From: Eutrophocola sp964629325
GTDB lineage: Bacteria > Pseudomonadota > Gammaproteobacteria > Pseudomonadales > Pseudohongiellaceae
Direction of reading: 5' to 3'
DNA length: 64,000 nt
NCBI GenBank assembly: GCA_964629325.1
Contig: CAZVSC010000003.1
Coordinates: 1-64,000, forward strand
In this document: one piece after another, positions 49,936 to 59,158 of the stretch
Layout: every line of letters starts with the position of its first letter
How positions within the stretch are numbered: the first letter of the stretch is position 1
The notes under the pieces: generated by a model
The model's database searches: none
What the model was told of the DNA's origin: nothing
The model's input: the letters and a program-made list of their open reading frames with translations, nothing else
Program-made: the position numbers and the translations under genes

Positions 49936-51099
49936 ATGACCAAATTCACCGCCAGGGTTTTTGCCAGCGCAATTCTTGTCCTGTCAGTAGCTGCTGCACA
50001 GGTTCAGGCCCAGCAGACCATTATTCCGCGGCCGCCCCAGATCGCCGCTTCCAGCTACATCCTCATCGATGCCATGACCGGCGATATCCTTGTTGAGGAA
50101 AACGCCGACATCCCGTTGCCGCCTGCCAGTCTTACCAAGATCATGACGTCCTACGTGGCGGCCCATGAACTGCAGCAGGGCACCATCAACCTGAACGACA
50201 TGGTGAATGTCAGCGTCAGGGCGTGGCAGATGGAAGGTTCGAAGATGTTCATCCAGGAAGGCACCCAGGTCAGATTCGAGGACCTGCTGCGCGGGATGAT
50301 CATCCAGTCCGGCAACGATGCCAGTGTCGCCATCGCCGAGCATATAGCCGGCAGTGAGGATGCCTTTGCCGACCTGATGAACCAGCATGCCGAACTGCTC
50401 GGCATGACCAATAGCCATTTCATGAATGCCTCGGGCCTGCCGGACATGTACCACACCATGTCAGCGCGCGACCTGGCCATACTGTCGAAGGCGCTCATTG
50501 AGCAATATCCAGAACATTACGCCATGTATGCAGAGCGTGAATTCACCTATAACGAAATCCGCCAGCCCAATCGCAACAGCCTGCTGTTCCGCGACCGCAA
50601 CGTCGACGGTATCAAGACCGGTCATACCGATGAAGCGGGCTACTGCCTCGTGGCCTCTGCCGTGCGGGACGATATGCGGCTGATCGCCGTAGTCATGGGC
50701 ACTGACAGCACGGATGCCCGGGCCGTGGAATCACAGAAATTGCTGACCTACGGTTTCCGCTTCTATATGACCCACCAGCTCTTCACCGACAATGCCGTCC
50801 TTTCGACAGAACGGGTCTGGTCAGGCAAGGCCAATGCCGTCGATATTGGCATCGCTGACGAAGTCTACGTCACCATTCCCCGCGGCCAGGAAGGCAGCCT
50901 TGAGACCGTGATGGAAATCGACGAGACCCTCAGGGCGCCGATCGCCGCTGGACAGGTCCTGGGCAAGGTCACCGTCAAGCTCGGTGATATGGTGTATTTC
51001 GACGGACCGGTGGTTGCCATGGAGGCCGTGGAGCGCGGCAGTTTCATCAAGCGCATCATGGATTTCCTGCACCTGTTTTTCCTCAGCCTGTTCTCCTGA
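49936..51099 (+). CDS. dacA: D-alanyl-D-alanine carboxypeptidase (PBP5/6 type)
   Basis: 387 residues from ATG 49936, which gives a 25-residue signal peptide ending near QVQA; an in-frame ATG at 49906 is an alternative. The active site is PPASLTKIMTSY (S-x-x-K), the second motif IIQSGNDASVA and the third DGIKTGHTDEAG. It trims pentapeptides in the periplasm, and the C-terminal beta-domain with an amphipathic terminal helix anchors it to the inner membrane. The neighbouring order dacA-ybeD-lipB is that of E. coli. Confidence 0.94.
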   Translation: MTKFTARVFASAILVLSVAAAQVQAQQTIIPRPPQIAASSYILIDAMTGDILVEENADIPLPPASLTKIMTSYVAAHELQQGTINLNDMVNVSVRAWQMEGSKMFIQEGTQVRFEDLLRGMIIQSGNDASVAIAEHIAGSEDAFADLMNQHAELLGMTNSHFMNASGLPDMYHTMSARDLAILSKALIEQYPEHYAMYAEREFTYNEIRQPNRNSLLFRDRNVDGIKTGHTDEAGYCLVASAVRDDMRLIAVVMGTDSTDARAVESQKLLTYGFRFYMTHQLFTDNAVLSTERVWSGKANAVDIGIADEVYVTIPRGQEGSLETVMEIDETLRAPIAAGQVLGKVTVKLGDMVYFDGPVVAMEAVERGSFIKRIMDFLHLFFLSLFS

Positions 51100-51133
51100 T
51101 TCGGGACTGTGCATTGAATCAGCATGAACCAGC

Positions 51134-51403
51134 ATGAACCAGGAAGAAGCGCCACATATCGAATATCCCTGCCGTTATCCCATCAAGGTAATCGGTGAGG
51201 ATGTGGATGACTACAGCAACGCGATCATCCGCATCATCAGGGTGCACGCCCCCGACCTGAAGGACGAGGACATCAGCTTCCGACCCAGCCGCCATGGCAA
51301 GTACCTGGCGGTCAATGTGATCATCGTGGCGCATGGTGAAAAGCAGATCGAAGCTATATTCAATGACCTGAAAGCCAGTGGCCGCACGGCCATGGTGCTC
51401 TAG
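51134..51403 (+). CDS. ybeD: YbeD (DUF493) small protein
   Basis: 89 residues, full length. The DUF493 pattern is visible: IEYPCRYPIKVIGEDVDDY, the middle ISFRPSRHGKYLAVNVIIVA and the final MVL. It has an ACT-like ferredoxin fold; the function is not established, though it is often encoded between dacA and lipB. ATG 51134 is preferred over the ATG at 51124, which is in another frame. The lipB GTG lies 13 bases after its stop, so they probably share a transcript. Confidence 0.9.
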   Translation: MNQEEAPHIEYPCRYPIKVIGEDVDDYSNAIIRIIRVHAPDLKDEDISFRPSRHGKYLAVNVIIVAHGEKQIEAIFNDLKASGRTAMVL

Positions 51404-51416
51404 GGTACTCCGGCCT

Positions 51417-52046
51417 GTGACAGGCTCTACCCAAACGCTCGTTTTCAGGGATCTGGGGAGCCAGGATTACCGGGCAGCCTGGGAATCCATGAAAACATTC
51501 ACCGATGCCCGCGATGCAACCACGGCAGACGAATGCTGGTTGTTGCAGCATCCGCCGGTATACACGCTGGGTCAGGCGGGCAGGGTGGAACATGTCCTGG
51601 ATGCGGGGGATGTTCCGCTGGTGAAATGCGACCGCGGCGGCCAGGTGACTTACCATGGCCCTGGCCAGCTCGTTGCCTACCTCCTGCTGGATATCCGTCG
51701 TCGCGGTATCGGCATCCGCCAGCTGGTCGACATCATTGAACAGGCGCTTATCGAATTGCTCGGTGAGTACGGCGTCGAATCCCATACCCGCAAGGGAGCA
51801 CCGGGCGTCTATGTTGGCGATGACAAGATCGCCGCCCTGGGCCTGCGTATTCGCAACGGCTGCTCCTACCACGGCCTGAGCCTGAACGTTGATATGGATC
51901 TCGAGCCGTTTTCCCGGATCAACCCCTGTGGTTATCCGGGTCTTGGAGTCACGCAATTGAAGGACCAGCTTGACCATGCTCCCGTCGACCTGATGGCCGA
52001 CGTGCAGGCGCGCCTCCAGCATGCGCTGGCGTCCAGTCTGCTATAA
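51417..52046 (+). CDS. lipB: octanoyl-[acyl-carrier-protein] transferase
   Basis: Moves octanoyl groups from ACP to lipoyl domains, the first step of endogenous lipoate synthesis. 209 residues from GTG 51417. Conserved segments are DECWLLQHPPVYTLGQAG, RGGQVTYHGPGQLVAYLL and APGVYVGDDKIAALGLRI (with the catalytic Lys of this last motif). The catalytic Cys is in NPCGYPGLGVTQL near residue 175. The frame is open upstream to 51378, but that overlaps ybeD. lipA follows in the same direction. Confidence 0.94.
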   Translation: MTGSTQTLVFRDLGSQDYRAAWESMKTFTDARDATTADECWLLQHPPVYTLGQAGRVEHVLDAGDVPLVKCDRGGQVTYHGPGQLVAYLLLDIRRRGIGIRQLVDIIEQALIELLGEYGVESHTRKGAPGVYVGDDKIAALGLRIRNGCSYHGLSLNVDMDLEPFSRINPCGYPGLGVTQLKDQLDHAPVDLMADVQARLQHALASSLL

Positions 52047-52047
52047 T
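52042..52047 (+). promoter_or_regulatory. candidate -10 box upstream of lipA
   Basis: A perfect TATAAT spanning the lipB stop, 31 bases before the lipA ATG. No -35 hexamer is evident at standard spacing, so lipA may also depend on lipB readthrough. Confidence 0.35.
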
Positions 52048-52077
52048 CCCGAAATTCCAACACAGGCAACTGTAACC

Positions 52078-53031
52078 ATGTCAGAAACACAGAACCCGAA
52101 ACCCGTCGTCCGTGGTGAGAAACTGCGCGGTGCCGACAAGGTGGCTCGAATTCCGGTCAAGGTCATTCCCACCGTGGAACTGCCGCGCAAGCCGGACTGG
52201 ATACGTGTCACCCTGGGCAATAATGAAAAGGTCGAACGCATTCGCGCTACGCTGCGCAAGCACAAGCTCAGTTCGGTCTGCGAGGAAGCGTCCTGCCCCA
52301 ACCTGGGTGAATGTTTCAGCGGCGGTACGGCGACTTTCATGATCATGGGAGACATCTGCACGCGGCGGTGTCCGTTCTGCGATGTTGCTCACGGCCGGCC
52401 CAATGCCCTGATGGAAAACGAACCCCTGGAACTGGCGGAAGCCATTGCTGAAATGGGGCTCAGGTACGTGGTGGTCACTTCGGTGGACCGTGATGACCTG
52501 CGCGACGGCGGCGCCGAGCATTTCGCCCGCTGCATTGCGGAAACCCGTCGGTTGAATCCCGGCATCAAGGTGGAAATCCTGGTACCCGACTTTCGGGGTC
52601 GGGGCGACATCGCCATCGACATCCTCAACCGGACGCGGCCCGACGTGTTCAACCATAACCTGGAAACCGTGCCGCGTCTTTACCGGAAAGCCCGCCCGGG
52701 TTCCGATTACCAGTGGTCACTGGACCTGCTGAAGAAATACAAGGCCATGGCGCCTGAAGTGTTGTCCAAGTCGGGCATCATGGTCGGGCTTGGGGAAACC
52801 AGAGAGGAAGTGATCCAGGTAATGGAAGACATGTACGCCCACAATATCGATATGGTCACCATCGGCCAGTACCTGCAGCCGTCACGCGACCATTTGCCGG
52901 TGGAGCGTTTTGTGCATCCGGATGAGTTCGATGAGTACGCCCGCATCGGGGCGCAGATGGGTTTCCACCACGTCGCCAGTGGGCCCCTGGTGCGCTCCTC
53001 CTATCACGCCGACCAGCAATCCAAGCTATAG
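52078..53031 (+). CDS. lipA: lipoyl synthase
   Basis: Radical-SAM enzyme that inserts two sulfurs into octanoyl-protein. 317 residues from ATG 52078. The auxiliary cluster cysteines are in SVCEEASCPNLGECFSGG, the radical SAM cluster is GDICTRRCPFCDVAHG (C-x3-C-x2-C), and the C-terminal serine that ligates the auxiliary cluster is in GPLVRSSYHADQ. It is the last gene of the plus-strand block that starts at proA. No intrinsic terminator is visible in the following 145-base spacer. Confidence 0.96.
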   Translation: MSETQNPKPVVRGEKLRGADKVARIPVKVIPTVELPRKPDWIRVTLGNNEKVERIRATLRKHKLSSVCEEASCPNLGECFSGGTATFMIMGDICTRRCPFCDVAHGRPNALMENEPLELAEAIAEMGLRYVVVTSVDRDDLRDGGAEHFARCIAETRRLNPGIKVEILVPDFRGRGDIAIDILNRTRPDVFNHNLETVPRLYRKARPGSDYQWSLDLLKKYKAMAPEVLSKSGIMVGLGETREEVIQVMEDMYAHNIDMVTIGQYLQPSRDHLPVERFVHPDEFDEYARIGAQMGFHHVASGPLVRSSYHADQQSKL

Positions 53032-53176
53032 GAAATTTTTTTAGCGCCCCTGCCTTCGTTAAAGCCGCTCGGCTTGATGGGCATTTACCCGAACGTAAAC
53101 TCCGCCCAATCCTCGCAACGCTGCCTTGGCAGTAACGCTAAAACGCTTTCCGGTAGTTGAATAAAAAGTCGAAGAT

Positions 53177-54214
53177 TCAGGCGGGCAGGAAATGAAGTGA
53201 CGGATTGGCCAGTTTCAGCACGATACCCGTCAGTTCATCCCAGGGCCTGCGCTTGAGCATGCCTTTCACCGACTGGTCCACCAGGCGTGCGTCCAGCAGC
53301 AGTTGTTCCAGGCTTTCCCCGGAGTGTTTGCGCAGCGCAGTACTCACAATGGCTGTGCGGTTCTGCCATATGCGTTCCGCCTGCATGACACCGTTGATAT
53401 TCTGGCCCTGGCGAATCCTGGCCTGCATGCGCAGGAGTGTGCGGATCTCGCGCGTGAGGAAAAACAGGATCTTCAGGGGATCGTCACCTTCCGCACGCAG
53501 GTGGTTGAGGATATTGAGTGCCTTGCCCGAATGACCCGCCAGGCTTGCATCGGTCAGGGCAAAGACGCTGAAACGCGATGAATCTGCCACGGCGCGAGCG
53601 ACGATTTCCCGGGTCAGGTGCTTGTCTCCTGCCAGGACGGCGAGTTTGTCGATTTCCTGCGCGGCCGCCAAAAGGTTGCCCTCGACACGATGGGCGATAA
53701 TGTCGATACAGTCCTGGTCCGCTGTCAAACCTGCCTGTTTCATGCGATTGGCAATCCAGCCCGGCAATTGCTGGGCATTGACTGGCCATACCTGGACTAC
53801 AAGGCCCCTGGATTCGATGGCCTTGAACCACTTGGTCGAAAGGGTCGCTTTCTCGATTTTAGCGCTTGTAATCAGCAGCAGATTGTCTTCGCCCGGGTCA
53901 TCCACATAGGCCTGCAAGGCCGCTTTTGCCTCGTTGTCGAGCTTGGGGGAATGCAGCCGAAGGTCGATGAGCTTCCTGTCTGCAAACAGGGACAGGCTGC
54001 TGGCGGCTTCTACCAGCACGCTCCAGTTGAACTGGGCGTTCGCATCATGAACCTCGCGCTCGGTGAAGCCCTGTTCCCGGGCGAACCGGCGCACGCTGTC
54101 ACACGCCTCCTGGACCAGCAGCGTTTCGTCACCGCATATCCAGACGACTGCTGGCAACTGTTGCTGCTGCTTGGAGAGTTGGGAAAGGAGTTGTTCGGGC
54201 CTGACTAGTGGCAT
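53177..54214 (-). CDS. holA: DNA polymerase III subunit delta
   Basis: Clamp-loader subunit that opens the beta clamp. 345 residues, normal length. The AAA-like N-terminal domain shows VWICGDETLLVQEACDSVR, the middle AAQEIDKLAVLAGD, and the C-terminal helical domain ALTDASLAGHSGKALNIL and ILFFLTREIRTLLRMQ. In E. coli holA lies between lptE and nadD; here it is on the opposite strand after lipA, with no lptE or leuS next to it. So it has moved relative to the conserved block. 31 bases separate it from the Na/Pi gene upstream. Confidence 0.92.
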   Translation of the reverse strand: MPLVRPEQLLSQLSKQQQQLPAVVWICGDETLLVQEACDSVRRFAREQGFTEREVHDANAQFNWSVLVEAASSLSLFADRKLIDLRLHSPKLDNEAKAALQAYVDDPGEDNLLLITSAKIEKATLSTKWFKAIESRGLVVQVWPVNAQQLPGWIANRMKQAGLTADQDCIDIIAHRVEGNLLAAAQEIDKLAVLAGDKHLTREIVARAVADSSRFSVFALTDASLAGHSGKALNILNHLRAEGDDPLKILFFLTREIRTLLRMQARIRQGQNINGVMQAERIWQNRTAIVSTALRKHSGESLEQLLLDARLVDQSVKGMLKRRPWDELTGIVLKLANPSLHFLPA

Positions 54215-54245
54215 CCGCTTATTCTAGCGAACGGGGCCCTGGCCG

Positions 54246-55967
54246 TCAGGCGCTTTCTTCGACCTTGGGCGCTTGTGGTTCTGCAAGGTTCTCTGCGGTG
54301 TCCTGGAGAATGGCGATATTGGTTTTGTCCGTCACAGCGGATTCCTGTACCTGGTTGTCCGGATTGCGTTGCAGCGACTCCCTGACCACTGCCAGCCGGC
54401 GTGCGGCTTTCCACAAGTGCCGGCAAGCCCGCTTCACCTGATTGGCATACTGCAGCAGGTCATCCATGTCCGCCATGTCCAGGTTGCCGAAAGACGTACT
54501 CATCAGGATGACCTGTTTGAGCGTGTCGTATGTGGTTTCCACCTGTTTGTAATTGTCCGGGTTATTAATGGCTTCCGGCGTGTTGTCCGGCGTCATGGCA
54601 TCCAGGTGCTTGTCGGCGGCCGTGATGAAGGCGTCGAGCTGCGGAAAGAAATCCTTCTCGGCAAACTTGGCCGGGAATTCCCGCAGTGTCACGATATCCT
54701 CGGCGATTTCGACGGTCAGCATGTATTCCTGCGTGGAATGCATCAGCGAGAGCAGTGCTTCGGAGATGAACGGGGTCAGTTCGGTCTTGTTCAGATTGGC
54801 AGCAAAGCTTCCCACTTCCCGGGCCAGTTTGCGTATGACCGTGAAACGGGCAGCGTCGGCCCTGGTGCCGGCGCGCAGGCTTTTCTGCACCAGGTGGATG
54901 GTCATGGTGGCGATGCGGCTGAGTTCCAGGGCAAGCGCGTCAACGGCGATATAGGGCAGGGCCAGCACGCTCTTGTCCAGATATTGCGGCTTGGATTCGG
55001 TCTCTTCTTCTGTCTGGAAAAACCGGTAAAGCATGTCGACCATCGTGCCCGACAGGGGCCACATCAGCAGCACGCCGAGGATATTGAAGCTGGAATGGAA
55101 CAGGGCAAGCGAGATGGCGGGAGAGGAGCCCAGGCCGAACTTGCTCTGGACGGCGGCACTCATGGCCAGCATGGGGCCGAGGATAAGGATTGCCACCATG
55201 GCGGTGATGACATTGAAAAAGACATGGCCCAGAGCCACCCGCTTCGCCGTGGGTGTGGCGCCGAACACTGTAATGATCGCGGTCGTGGTCGTGCCGAGGT
55301 TGGCGCCGATGACCAGGGCCGCTGCGGCGTTGAAGGGAACCATGCCGCTTTCGGCGGCGCTCAGTGCCACCACCATGGCGGCGCTCGAGGACTGCATTAG
55401 CGTCGTGAGCAGGAAACCGATGCCGACGAAGCTGACCACGGCCAGCAGGGATATACTTTCAATCGCCGGCAGGCTGAAATCGCTGCCGACGGTATCGAAG
55501 GCCGATTTGAGTGTATCGATACCCATGAAGAGCAGGCCAAACCCCACCAGGGCCAGGCCCAGGGAGGCGCGCCGGGTCTGCGCACCAGTCAACTTCAAGA
55601 TGGCGCCGATGCCGACGAGCGGGAGCGCCAGCACATCGATATTGAACTTGAACCCGATCAAGGCAACGATCCAGGCCGTCATGGTGGTGCCGACGTTGCT
55701 GCCGAAGATGACCCACAGGGCACGTTCCAGACTGAGCATGCCAGCGTTTGCGAAACCGATGGTGGCTACCGTCACAGCACTGGATGACTGAACGATGCCG
55801 GTGATCAGGAAGCCAGAAAACAGTCCGCGGGTGCGGCTGTTTGTCCACAGGGCAAGAATATCCCTGAGCGTGTTGCCCGCGGCCAGTTTCAGGCCGTCCG
55901 TCATCAGCGACATGCCAATGAGCAGCAGGCCGAGGCCACCTATCAGGATACTCACGAATGCAAACAT
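54246..55967 (-). CDS. Na/phosphate cotransporter family protein with PhoU-like domain
   Basis: 573 residues. Two repeated Na/Pi-cotransporter units lie in residues 1-310, with the QSSSA motifs GIVQSSSAVTVATIGFAN and LMQSSSAAMVVALSAAES near residues 58 and 205; these two repeats form the substrate site. The C-terminal 220 residues are helical and PhoU-like, with LSRIATMTIHLVQKSLRAG. Uptake of phosphate with sodium is predicted; some relatives work as efflux or signalling proteins. A divergent neighbour is a dicarboxylate/amino acid symporter; their shared spacer is 86 bases. Confidence 0.9.
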   Translation of the reverse strand: MFAFVSILIGGLGLLLIGMSLMTDGLKLAAGNTLRDILALWTNSRTRGLFSGFLITGIVQSSSAVTVATIGFANAGMLSLERALWVIFGSNVGTTMTAWIVALIGFKFNIDVLALPLVGIGAILKLTGAQTRRASLGLALVGFGLLFMGIDTLKSAFDTVGSDFSLPAIESISLLAVVSFVGIGFLLTTLMQSSSAAMVVALSAAESGMVPFNAAAALVIGANLGTTTTAIITVFGATPTAKRVALGHVFFNVITAMVAILILGPMLAMSAAVQSKFGLGSSPAISLALFHSSFNILGVLLMWPLSGTMVDMLYRFFQTEEETESKPQYLDKSVLALPYIAVDALALELSRIATMTIHLVQKSLRAGTRADAARFTVIRKLAREVGSFAANLNKTELTPFISEALLSLMHSTQEYMLTVEIAEDIVTLREFPAKFAEKDFFPQLDAFITAADKHLDAMTPDNTPEAINNPDNYKQVETTYDTLKQVILMSTSFGNLDMADMDDLLQYANQVKRACRHLWKAARRLAVVRESLQRNPDNQVQESAVTDKTNIAILQDTAENLAEPQAPKVEESA

Positions 55968-56053
55968 AAGGGGCTATGATAATGGAATTAAGCTGATTTT
56001 AATTAACCTGTATCAAGACATTTACGCGTCCACACGCTACCCTGCCTGTCAAT

Positions 56054-57457
56054 ATGCAAGCTGTTGAAAGCCTCTTTCCCAGGCCGCTGCGATTCCTCAG
56101 CGGCCATCTCTCCAAGCTGGTTGCCGGTCGCCTGTGGCTGAAGGTGATGCTCGGTATGGCCGCCGGCATTCTCGCGGGCATCCTGCTCGGTCCCACGACC
56201 GGCCTGCTGGAGCCTGAGCATGCGGTCACGGCGGGCAACTGGCTGGCGTTTCCGGGGCAGCTGTTTCTCATCCTGGTGCAGATGATCGTAGTGCCGTTGG
56301 TGTTTGCCTCGATCATTCGCGGACTCGCCTCCACCGAGGACGTTAACCAATTGAAAAGGTTGGGGTTTTCGGTAGTCATCTTTTTTGTATGCACCACTAC
56401 GGTATCCATCGCGACAGGCATCGCCCTCGCGCAATGGATCAAGCCCGGCACTTATATCGATGCCTCGCTGCTGGACAGTTACCAGATCGATATCGAGGAG
56501 GAAGTCGCCGGTGAGGTCAGCGCGCCCAACCTTGCCCAGCTGCCGGAGACCCTGATCAACCTTTTTCCCGCCAACCCGCTCAATGCAATGGTGGAAAGCC
56601 AGATGCTGGAGGTGGTGATTTTTGCCGTCATCTTCGGCATTGCCCTGTTGATGACGACACCGGAGCGGGCGCGCCCGTTGCTCGACTTTCTCGGCTCGCT
56701 GCAGGAGGTGTGCATGACCGTGGTGCGCGGCGCCATGGTGCTGGCGCCCTATGCCGTGTTTGGGCTAATGGCTCAACTGGTATCGCGTATCGGCCTGGAG
56801 GCCTTGCTGGGCATGGCCATCTATGTACTGACCGTGATCGGCGGCCTGCTTTTGGTGTTTTGCCTGTTCCTGGTACTCGTTTATATGATGGCGCGGGTAA
56901 CGCCGCTGACCTTCGTGCGCAACATGCGTGAACTGATGCTGCTGGCTTTCTCCACATCAAGTTCCGCAGCGGTGATGCCCCTGTCCATCAAGACGGTCGA
57001 GGACCGCTTCGGCGTCAGGCCGTCCATTGCCGAATTCATCATCCCGGTGGGCGCCACCATCAATATGAACGGCACTGCCCTTTACCAGGGCGTGGCTACC
57101 ATCTTTCTGGCCCAGGTCTACGGCATCGACCTCAATGCCGGCGCACTGATGCTGCTGGTGGTCGTTGCCGTGGGGGCATCCATCGGTTCACCGGCGACCC
57201 CTGGCGTCGGTATCGTGATCCTGTCCATGGTGCTTGCCACTGTCGGCATTCCGCCGAGCGGCATAGCGCTGCTGATGGGTGTCGACCGCATTCTCGACAT
57301 GAGTCGCACGTCACTGAATGTCGCCGGTGATGTCGTTGCCTGCCTGGTCATGGACAAGTGGGTAGGGGGGCAAAGCACATCCGGCGAGGAAAGCCAGCGC
57401 CAGCACAGGCTGCAGGTGGCGCGTTGTTCATCGAACGAGGACGTTATCGTTCAATAG
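56054..57457 (+). CDS. dicarboxylate/amino acid:cation symporter (DAACS/SLC1 family)
   Basis: 467 residues with eight helices plus two re-entrant hairpins. HP1 is FSTSSSAAVMPLSIK near residue 300, helix 7 has NMNGTALYQGVATIFLAQ near 335 (the NMDGT-like motif; here NMNGT), and HP2 is GASIGSPATPGVGIVILSMV near 375. The family takes up C4-dicarboxylates, glutamate or aspartate with Na or H; the NMNGT variant means specificity is uncertain. The gene overlaps its convergent neighbour by 7 bases at the 3' end. Confidence 0.92.
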   Translation: MQAVESLFPRPLRFLSGHLSKLVAGRLWLKVMLGMAAGILAGILLGPTTGLLEPEHAVTAGNWLAFPGQLFLILVQMIVVPLVFASIIRGLASTEDVNQLKRLGFSVVIFFVCTTTVSIATGIALAQWIKPGTYIDASLLDSYQIDIEEEVAGEVSAPNLAQLPETLINLFPANPLNAMVESQMLEVVIFAVIFGIALLMTTPERARPLLDFLGSLQEVCMTVVRGAMVLAPYAVFGLMAQLVSRIGLEALLGMAIYVLTVIGGLLLVFCLFLVLVYMMARVTPLTFVRNMRELMLLAFSTSSSAAVMPLSIKTVEDRFGVRPSIAEFIIPVGATINMNGTALYQGVATIFLAQVYGIDLNAGALMLLVVVAVGASIGSPATPGVGIVILSMVLATVGIPPSGIALLMGVDRILDMSRTSLNVAGDVVACLVMDKWVGGQSTSGEESQRQHRLQVARCSSNEDVIVQ

Positions 57458-58104
57458 GTGCCGAGCAGGCTGTTCAGCTTCAGGAACAATGAACGGGCCC
57501 CTTGGCTGCTGTCGCCGCAGCCTTCATTGATTTCGATCACCAGGCCGTTATCGTTGTCCATTTCCAGGATGTCCGTCCTTCTCAGGATCAGGCCGTCCTC
57601 GGTAGCATAAACGGTGTAGCGAAGCAGGGGGTCGATAGCATAGTAAACGGATGAGCCGTAGGAAGTATCGATCAGCCAGCCATCCGTCGCTTCCCGGTTA
57701 TTCTCGTCAAAAAAGTCGAACAGCATGTCCGGTGCCAGGTCATGGGCTAGTCCCGGCTGCGTATTTTGCGCCTGTACGTCCCGAAAGCGTCCGCTCAACC
57801 TGTCCAGGCGGTAACGGGGCCTGAAGCCCAGCAGCACAGCAGGTCCTTTCCACTTCACGAAGCCCGCATCGACCTGGAACTGGTCGCCGCGCAGGAGATA
57901 TTCCTCGCGCGTACAGAAATCACCGCGGCTCAGCCAAGCGTTCCAGGCATTGTCTCCGGCACGGGTGAATTCGAGGCGGGCAATCGGAAATTCCTGATTG
58001 AAGACGTCGTAGATATAAAAGGGGGATATCACCAGCAGGCTGCCAACGGTCACGATGGCCAGTACCAGCCCGAATCCGGTGAACCTGATGAGTCTGCGCA
58101 GCAA
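57451..58104 (-). CDS. membrane-anchored conserved protein, unknown function
   Basis: 217 residues. One N-terminal helix, FGLVLAIVTVGSLLVISPFYIY in part, is followed by a periplasmic beta-rich part with GDFCTREEYLLRGDQFQVDAGFVKWKG and a C-terminal MDNDNGLVIEINEGCGD. The two Cys residues (near 71 and 200) could form a disulfide. I do not recognise a family. It is 67 bases downstream of a polysaccharide deacetylase gene on the same strand and might share its transcript; it overlaps the symporter gene at the 3' end by 7 bases. Confidence 0.6.
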   Translation of the reverse strand: MLRRLIRFTGFGLVLAIVTVGSLLVISPFYIYDVFNQEFPIARLEFTRAGDNAWNAWLSRGDFCTREEYLLRGDQFQVDAGFVKWKGPAVLLGFRPRYRLDRLSGRFRDVQAQNTQPGLAHDLAPDMLFDFFDENNREATDGWLIDTSYGSSVYYAIDPLLRYTVYATEDGLILRRTDILEMDNDNGLVIEINEGCGDSSQGARSLFLKLNSLLGTY

Positions 58105-58171
58105 GGGGGTCTCCCGGACAGTGAACTGACCGGTATTGTACCGTTTTCGCGCTGGGAAATGGGCCGTGGTA

Positions 58172-58927
58172 TCAGGTGCCGCGGTAGAGGGTGACCAGTT
58201 TGTCCAGCGTGACGATTTCGAAAGCGGGGTTGCTGGTCACATACTCCAGGATCTGTGTGCCGACGTCCAGGCGATCGGCATCGATTCCCATGACATGGGG
58301 ATGCCAGATGAACAGCATGTATTTGCCGGTCTCGACACTGCGATCCAGGGCCCTGCGCCAGTCGCGGCCGACTTCCTCGTTGGCCTTTTTCTGCCACAGC
58401 CAGTGACTGGCATCGACGCCGACCCATTCGTAGGGGGCCGACCACAGTGTACGGCTCAGCCTGTCCACGGCGCCGCCGTCCTGGCCTGAAGGGCAAAGGC
58501 TGGAATCGATGGTGTAACCGAGCGAGGTGAGAATCTCGCTGGTGAAGCGGGTCCGTTTGCCGCCCGGTGCACGAAAGGCATGGGGCCGGGCACCGGCCCG
58601 GGAGATGGCCTCTGTGGCGCGGGTAGCGATATCCATGGCACGGTCGTAATCCAGGGAAGACCACAATTCGTGCTGCCAGCCATGCATACCCAGGCTGTGG
58701 CCATCGGCCAGGTCCTTCTCTATATAGTCCGGGTAGGCTTCAGCTGCCCAGCCTTCTACGAAATGGGTAATGGGAATGCCAAAGCGGCGATACAGCTCCA
58801 GCATGGCGGGAAAGCCTTTTTCCAGGGCGGGACGTTCACCCGGCTTGCGCGGCTCACGGATGACACCCCTGCCGAGATCGGCGGCGTCACCGAGGTTGTC
58901 CATGGTGAAACAAACGTGGGCAGTCAT
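58172..58927 (-). CDS. polysaccharide deacetylase (NodB-like) family protein
   Basis: 251 residues without signal peptide. NodB motifs: motif 1 CFTMDNLGDAAD (catalytic Asp region), motif 2 SLGMHGWQHELWSSLDYD (H-x3-H type metal ligands as HGWQH), motif 3 AFRAPGGKRTRF and a C-terminal FIWHPHVMGI. It deacetylates an N-acetylated sugar polymer, or a urea-like substrate in some relatives; the specific polymer is unknown. Its start is separated by about 230 bases from the divergent DUF6152 gene. The next gene downstream encodes a membrane-anchored protein of unknown function. Confidence 0.85.
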   Translation of the reverse strand: MTAHVCFTMDNLGDAADLGRGVIREPRKPGERPALEKGFPAMLELYRRFGIPITHFVEGWAAEAYPDYIEKDLADGHSLGMHGWQHELWSSLDYDRAMDIATRATEAISRAGARPHAFRAPGGKRTRFTSEILTSLGYTIDSSLCPSGQDGGAVDRLSRTLWSAPYEWVGVDASHWLWQKKANEEVGRDWRRALDRSVETGKYMLFIWHPHVMGIDADRLDVGTQILEYVTSNPAFEIVTLDKLVTLYRGT

Positions 58928-59158
58928 TAATCTGGCTTTGCGGGACTGTGGCGTGTGTTCTGGAAAAGGCGCGAAGGATACTTGAGCCTTCCCTGAAAAT
59001 CCATCAGTTTACCCCTTCCAAATCGCTGTGATAGCATCATTCGGCAAGTTTCAATCGGCATGATGCCACACCGAAGGGTCGTCAACGGGCCGGCAAATGG
59101 CCTGCAACAGGGGCAGGATAACATGTATTCTGCAGGTCACAGGTATAGGGGAACAACG

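Noticed and set aside
54273..55400. 375-codon plus-strand frame opposite the Na/Pi transporter
   Set aside because: His- and Gly-rich antisense shadow; the minus-strand protein has clear Na/Pi repeats.
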